Positions 61,320 through 64,000 of a stretch of 64,000 nucleotides of DNA are shown piece after piece. The DNA lies in NCBI RefSeq assembly GCF_947179165.1, contig NC_077238.1, positions 41,283,793 through 41,347,792 on the forward strand, in the 5' to 3' direction. The notes under the pieces were generated by a model. That model ran no database searches and had not been told where the DNA came from. It was given only the letters and a program-made list of their open reading frames with translations. A program made the position numbers and the translations under genes. The first letter of the stretch is position 1. Every line of letters begins with the position of its first letter. This stretch comes from Solanum dulcamara. Taxonomy: Eukaryota; Streptophyta; Magnoliopsida; Solanales; Solanaceae.

Positions 61320-63970
61320 ATGTCATCCATATCTTTCGAATATTGTGGAGATGACATTAGTGAAAATGCTTGTAGGAATATGAGCTACGAGCATGGTGAA
61401 AATGAGTATTTTGAGGGCTATGATGGTCCTTATGAGCATACTGATGGTTCATTAGATAATGAACAATATGGTGGTAAAAAATACTACTCCGTATATGATT
61501 ATGAGATGAATGGAGTGTATGACTCTTGTGATGAAGTTGAAGGTGTTGAAGGACCTTATGATGTATACCATTGTGAAGATGAAGGTTCTCTTATTTGTCA
61601 CAATGGTTGTGACTGCTATCTGAGGTAAAATACTTTCTCCCATAGATCGTGTAAAACCTTTGAGCGGAATCTAAATAAAAATAGAAGTTGTGAGGTTGAA
61701 TTCTCTTTCTCATGTTGTGCTACTCCCTATCCTAAAAATGAAGGCATAGATATATGGGCGGGACTATTTTAAAGTCACCATGTAGACCATAGAAGAGGTA
61801 CATTCACTTATTCTCAGAATATGATAACTTATTCTTCTCATCCTAATTCCATTGTTTCTTATTCTCCGTATGGCGATGAGATTGGAGGTAGAGTGAGAGG
61901 AACACTAAGCCATGAAGTAGTAGAGTTAAGAGAATCCTTTACCATATTACTTGTGAATGTTTGAAAGGATAAAGTCTATGGTATAAGAGAGACAAGCTAC
62001 TCATCATGAAGTTGAGACTAAGGAGTTTCTTTTAGAAATAAAGCAAGTTAGTCCTTGTGAAAATGAACCAAAGGAGTTGTGTATAGAAGTCGAAACATCC
62101 ACTCCTTGTGAGTCAAAGTGGAAGCTACACTTGAAGGGATCTTTTAACCCATCACAAGGAATCCTTGGCCCTTGTCCTAACTCCCATAAAATTGAGAGAA
62201 GAAAGATTGAGAGGAGTAAGGGTGTGAGAAGTGACAACTCTATAGTGGAAAAAGAAGAGGTTGCATGGAGTGATGTGAGAGGGTTATCACAATCTTATCC
62301 TAACTCGTGTCTCTTTTCTTTCTCTAGGTCCTTTAATGTTTTTGTAGGTGTCCTTAGAAGCAAGCCTAGTAAAGAACCTCAAAATGTGAAAAATCATGAT
62401 GTCTTTGAAAGCTTCCAAAAGGAAACAATATGCTCTAATGTTGATAACCAAGGTGAAGACACTTCTTCCTATGAGCTAAAAGGTAATAATGCTAACTCTT
62501 ACACTTCCTTAAACTTGAAACATCATTGTGTGGCTAATATCCAATTGAGTTTAAATGATAGCTTATCTATATGTGAGCATAGTGAGTATTTACCTTGCGA
62601 TGTTCTTGATAGCACCTTGTTGTGTGATGATAATATCCTTATTGTGAGTGACGCAAACACTAGTTGATCCTATAGATGACTGGATTGACTCTTCTAGTAA
62701 GGTCAATTTGTGTCCACCTAGTGTTTGTACTTATAGCCTGAATTAAGATACCTTGTCATGTGATGAAAGTGATCCTACACTAGTTAATCCTTTTGATGAC
62801 CAAGTTGATTCTCCCCGTAATATCAATTTGTGTCCACCTAGTATTGACACTTATGCTTTCAATGAATCCTTAGACCTTAATATCATTTCTTATTTTTCTC
62901 ATGAGAATCTTTAGGTAGAATGTGTGTTTAAGGATAATGTCTTATTTGATAATGACATGACTCTTGACAGTGTGAATAGTGGAATGCCTTATAACGTTGA
63001 AAGTGTAGAAACTCTTGAAGGCTATCAATTGTTTGAGAATCTACTATGGTGTGATGATACACTTTCTAAAGATGGAAATCTCTTCTTTGAAGATGATGTT
63101 ACGTTTATTGGAGAGGGTGGTGTTAAAAAGAGAAGTGATGATTATGTGATAATTGCCATTTCTTTCTTATATGTTCCAACCCTTCATGTGATTCGTAATG
63201 CTTTTGTATATAAAGTAGAGTCTAAAGATGGGAACATTTTGATTGAAGTTCATTTATGTGACACCTTTCTTTATAACTTGTTTGCATATAATGATGCTCA
63301 ACCTTTTAAGTGGAGTATGTTGTTGCAAGATAAGAGTGTCAACGGGGAAAATAGGGGTGTACTTGACCTATGTTCATGGATTTGATTTCTATTTGACCCC
63401 GGTAATAAGTTGAATGGTGGAACTTGTGTCGTGATGCTTGGTCAAGATGACAAGCACTATTTGGGTGACTTTGTTGGCACCTTTCCCTATGATGAAAAGT
63501 TCTTCTTGAGGATTGAGAATCCAATTGAGGGGCCTACATTATGTATGGGGAAGGGTAGTTTTCTAACCCCCTCTATTTACTACCATTTTGCATATGATCT
63601 TGTTGATTGTGCATCTTATGTGGATAGGAGTTATTTGTTAAGAGAAAGTGAGGCTTATCCTAAATTCATCATGTTGTCTTTGCGTATTCCATCTTGTGAT
63701 GTAATGAGGGCTAGGATCCTTGAAACTAGTTGTAATCTTGCATATAGGAATACCTTAGATGACCCAAATGTGCATGGCACCTTTCTTGAATATCTCTTTG
63801 CATGTGATGAGTCTCATACTTGTATTAGATGTAGATTGTATGTGGATTGGGGTTTCATTGATGTCTACACTTGTTTGTATGACCTAATTATGTGGACCTT
63901 CTATCATTTTAACCCCGGTGAACTTGTAGGTGTATGTGAGCTTAAAGTAGTTCCATCATTTGAGGAATAG
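61320..63970 (+). pseudogene. decayed large ORF of element Z, right copy (unknown protein)
   Basis: Segments: 61320-61628 (MSSISFEYCGDDISENACRN, very acidic, Tyr/Gly-rich), 62077-62667 (ESKWKLHLKGSFNPSQGILG, SICEHSEYLPCDVLDSTLL), 62924-63385 (DDTLSKDGNLFFEDDVTFIG, VYKVESKDGNILIEVH) and 63410-63970 (GGTCVVMLGQDDKHYLGDFV to VCELKVVPSFEE). Together they suggest one protein of roughly 850-900 residues interrupted by stops and frameshifts. The left copy stays open where this one shifts (near 62645) and the reverse elsewhere, so the ancestral frame was probably continuous. No known domain recognised; Cys, Asp and Tyr are unusually frequent. It could be a gag-like or captured host-derived protein. 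Confidence 0.6.
62670..62890 (+). repeat. 120-bp internal repeat in Z-right ORF
   Basis: AATTTGTGTCCACCTAGT occurs at 62705 and 62825, exactly 120 bp apart, within two modules of DD-D-DS...NLCPPS...Y. The left copy of Z has the same arrangement at 4690-4920. Confidence 0.7.
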
Positions 63971-64000
63971 CCAATTTTCTTATGCCCTACCTATGAACTT

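Larger units (their letters stand above)
59318..64000 (+). mobile_element. LTR element Z, right copy (continues past window)
   Basis: + strand: LTR 59318-59951, tRNA-Met primer site, leader 59971-61319, decayed ORF 61320-63970. It is homologous along its length to Z-left (8295-3619) in opposite orientation. The LTR start is CGGTAA where Z-left has TGATAA, so the first base has changed. Its 3' LTR would lie beyond 64000. It cuts the X3 pol fragment. Confidence 0.75.

Noticed and set aside
3619..64000. Giant DNA transposon with long terminal inverted repeats
   Set aside because: The inverted arms have LTRs, tRNA-Met primer sites and internal ORFs of their own, so they are two separate retroelement copies.

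Overview
The window is plant nuclear DNA made almost entirely of LTR retrotransposons and their debris. I found no intact host gene, tRNA or rRNA gene. The AT-rich sequence, the Ty3/Gypsy polyproteins ending in a chromodomain-like tail, the 2-3 kb LTRs and the tRNA-Met primer sites suggest a Solanaceae heterochromatic or pericentromeric region. That taxonomic call is inference from repeat style, not from a host gene.

Layout, left to right. 1-3154: Gypsy LTR on +, cut by the window edge. 3619-8295: element Z-left on -, a non-autonomous-looking LTR element (622-bp LTR, tRNA-Met PBS) with an unrecognised ORF. 8667-about 10020: possible LTR of another family on +. 10046-11325: LTR-like debris with ~167-bp subrepeats. 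11326-59317: a nested Gypsy cluster. Its oldest layer is element X2 on - (pol 11326-13866, gag 22898-23890), sharing one LTR (23891-23922, 46150-46847, ~56690-58074) with pol fragment X3 (58075-59317). X1 (13867-22897, -) is inserted in the gag of X2. W (23923-46144, -) and Y (46848 to about 56690, +) are inserted in the shared LTR. 59318-64000: element Z-right on +, a second copy of Z in opposite orientation.

The most striking object is inside W. W is 22,222 bp, has long LTRs (23923-26811 onward and 43261-46144) and is bracketed by an exact 5-bp duplication GTAAC. Its 3' end has been turned into nine head-to-tail copies of a 1414-bp unit (25588-38313, exactly 9 x 1414). Each unit fuses the first 1224 bp of the LTR to the last 190 bp of the internal region (end of pol plus polypurine tract). 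The units are nearly identical, while the two LTRs of W differ by about 5% in the stretch I compared. The amplification therefore looks much younger than the insertion: a young satellite still sitting in its parent retrotransposon.

All gag-pol genes are broken by stops, frameshifts or deletions. X1 is the best preserved, with reverse transcriptase FIDD, RNase H acidic residues and the integrase DDE triad still readable. No element here looks able to move by itself as read, though intact relatives could act on them in trans.
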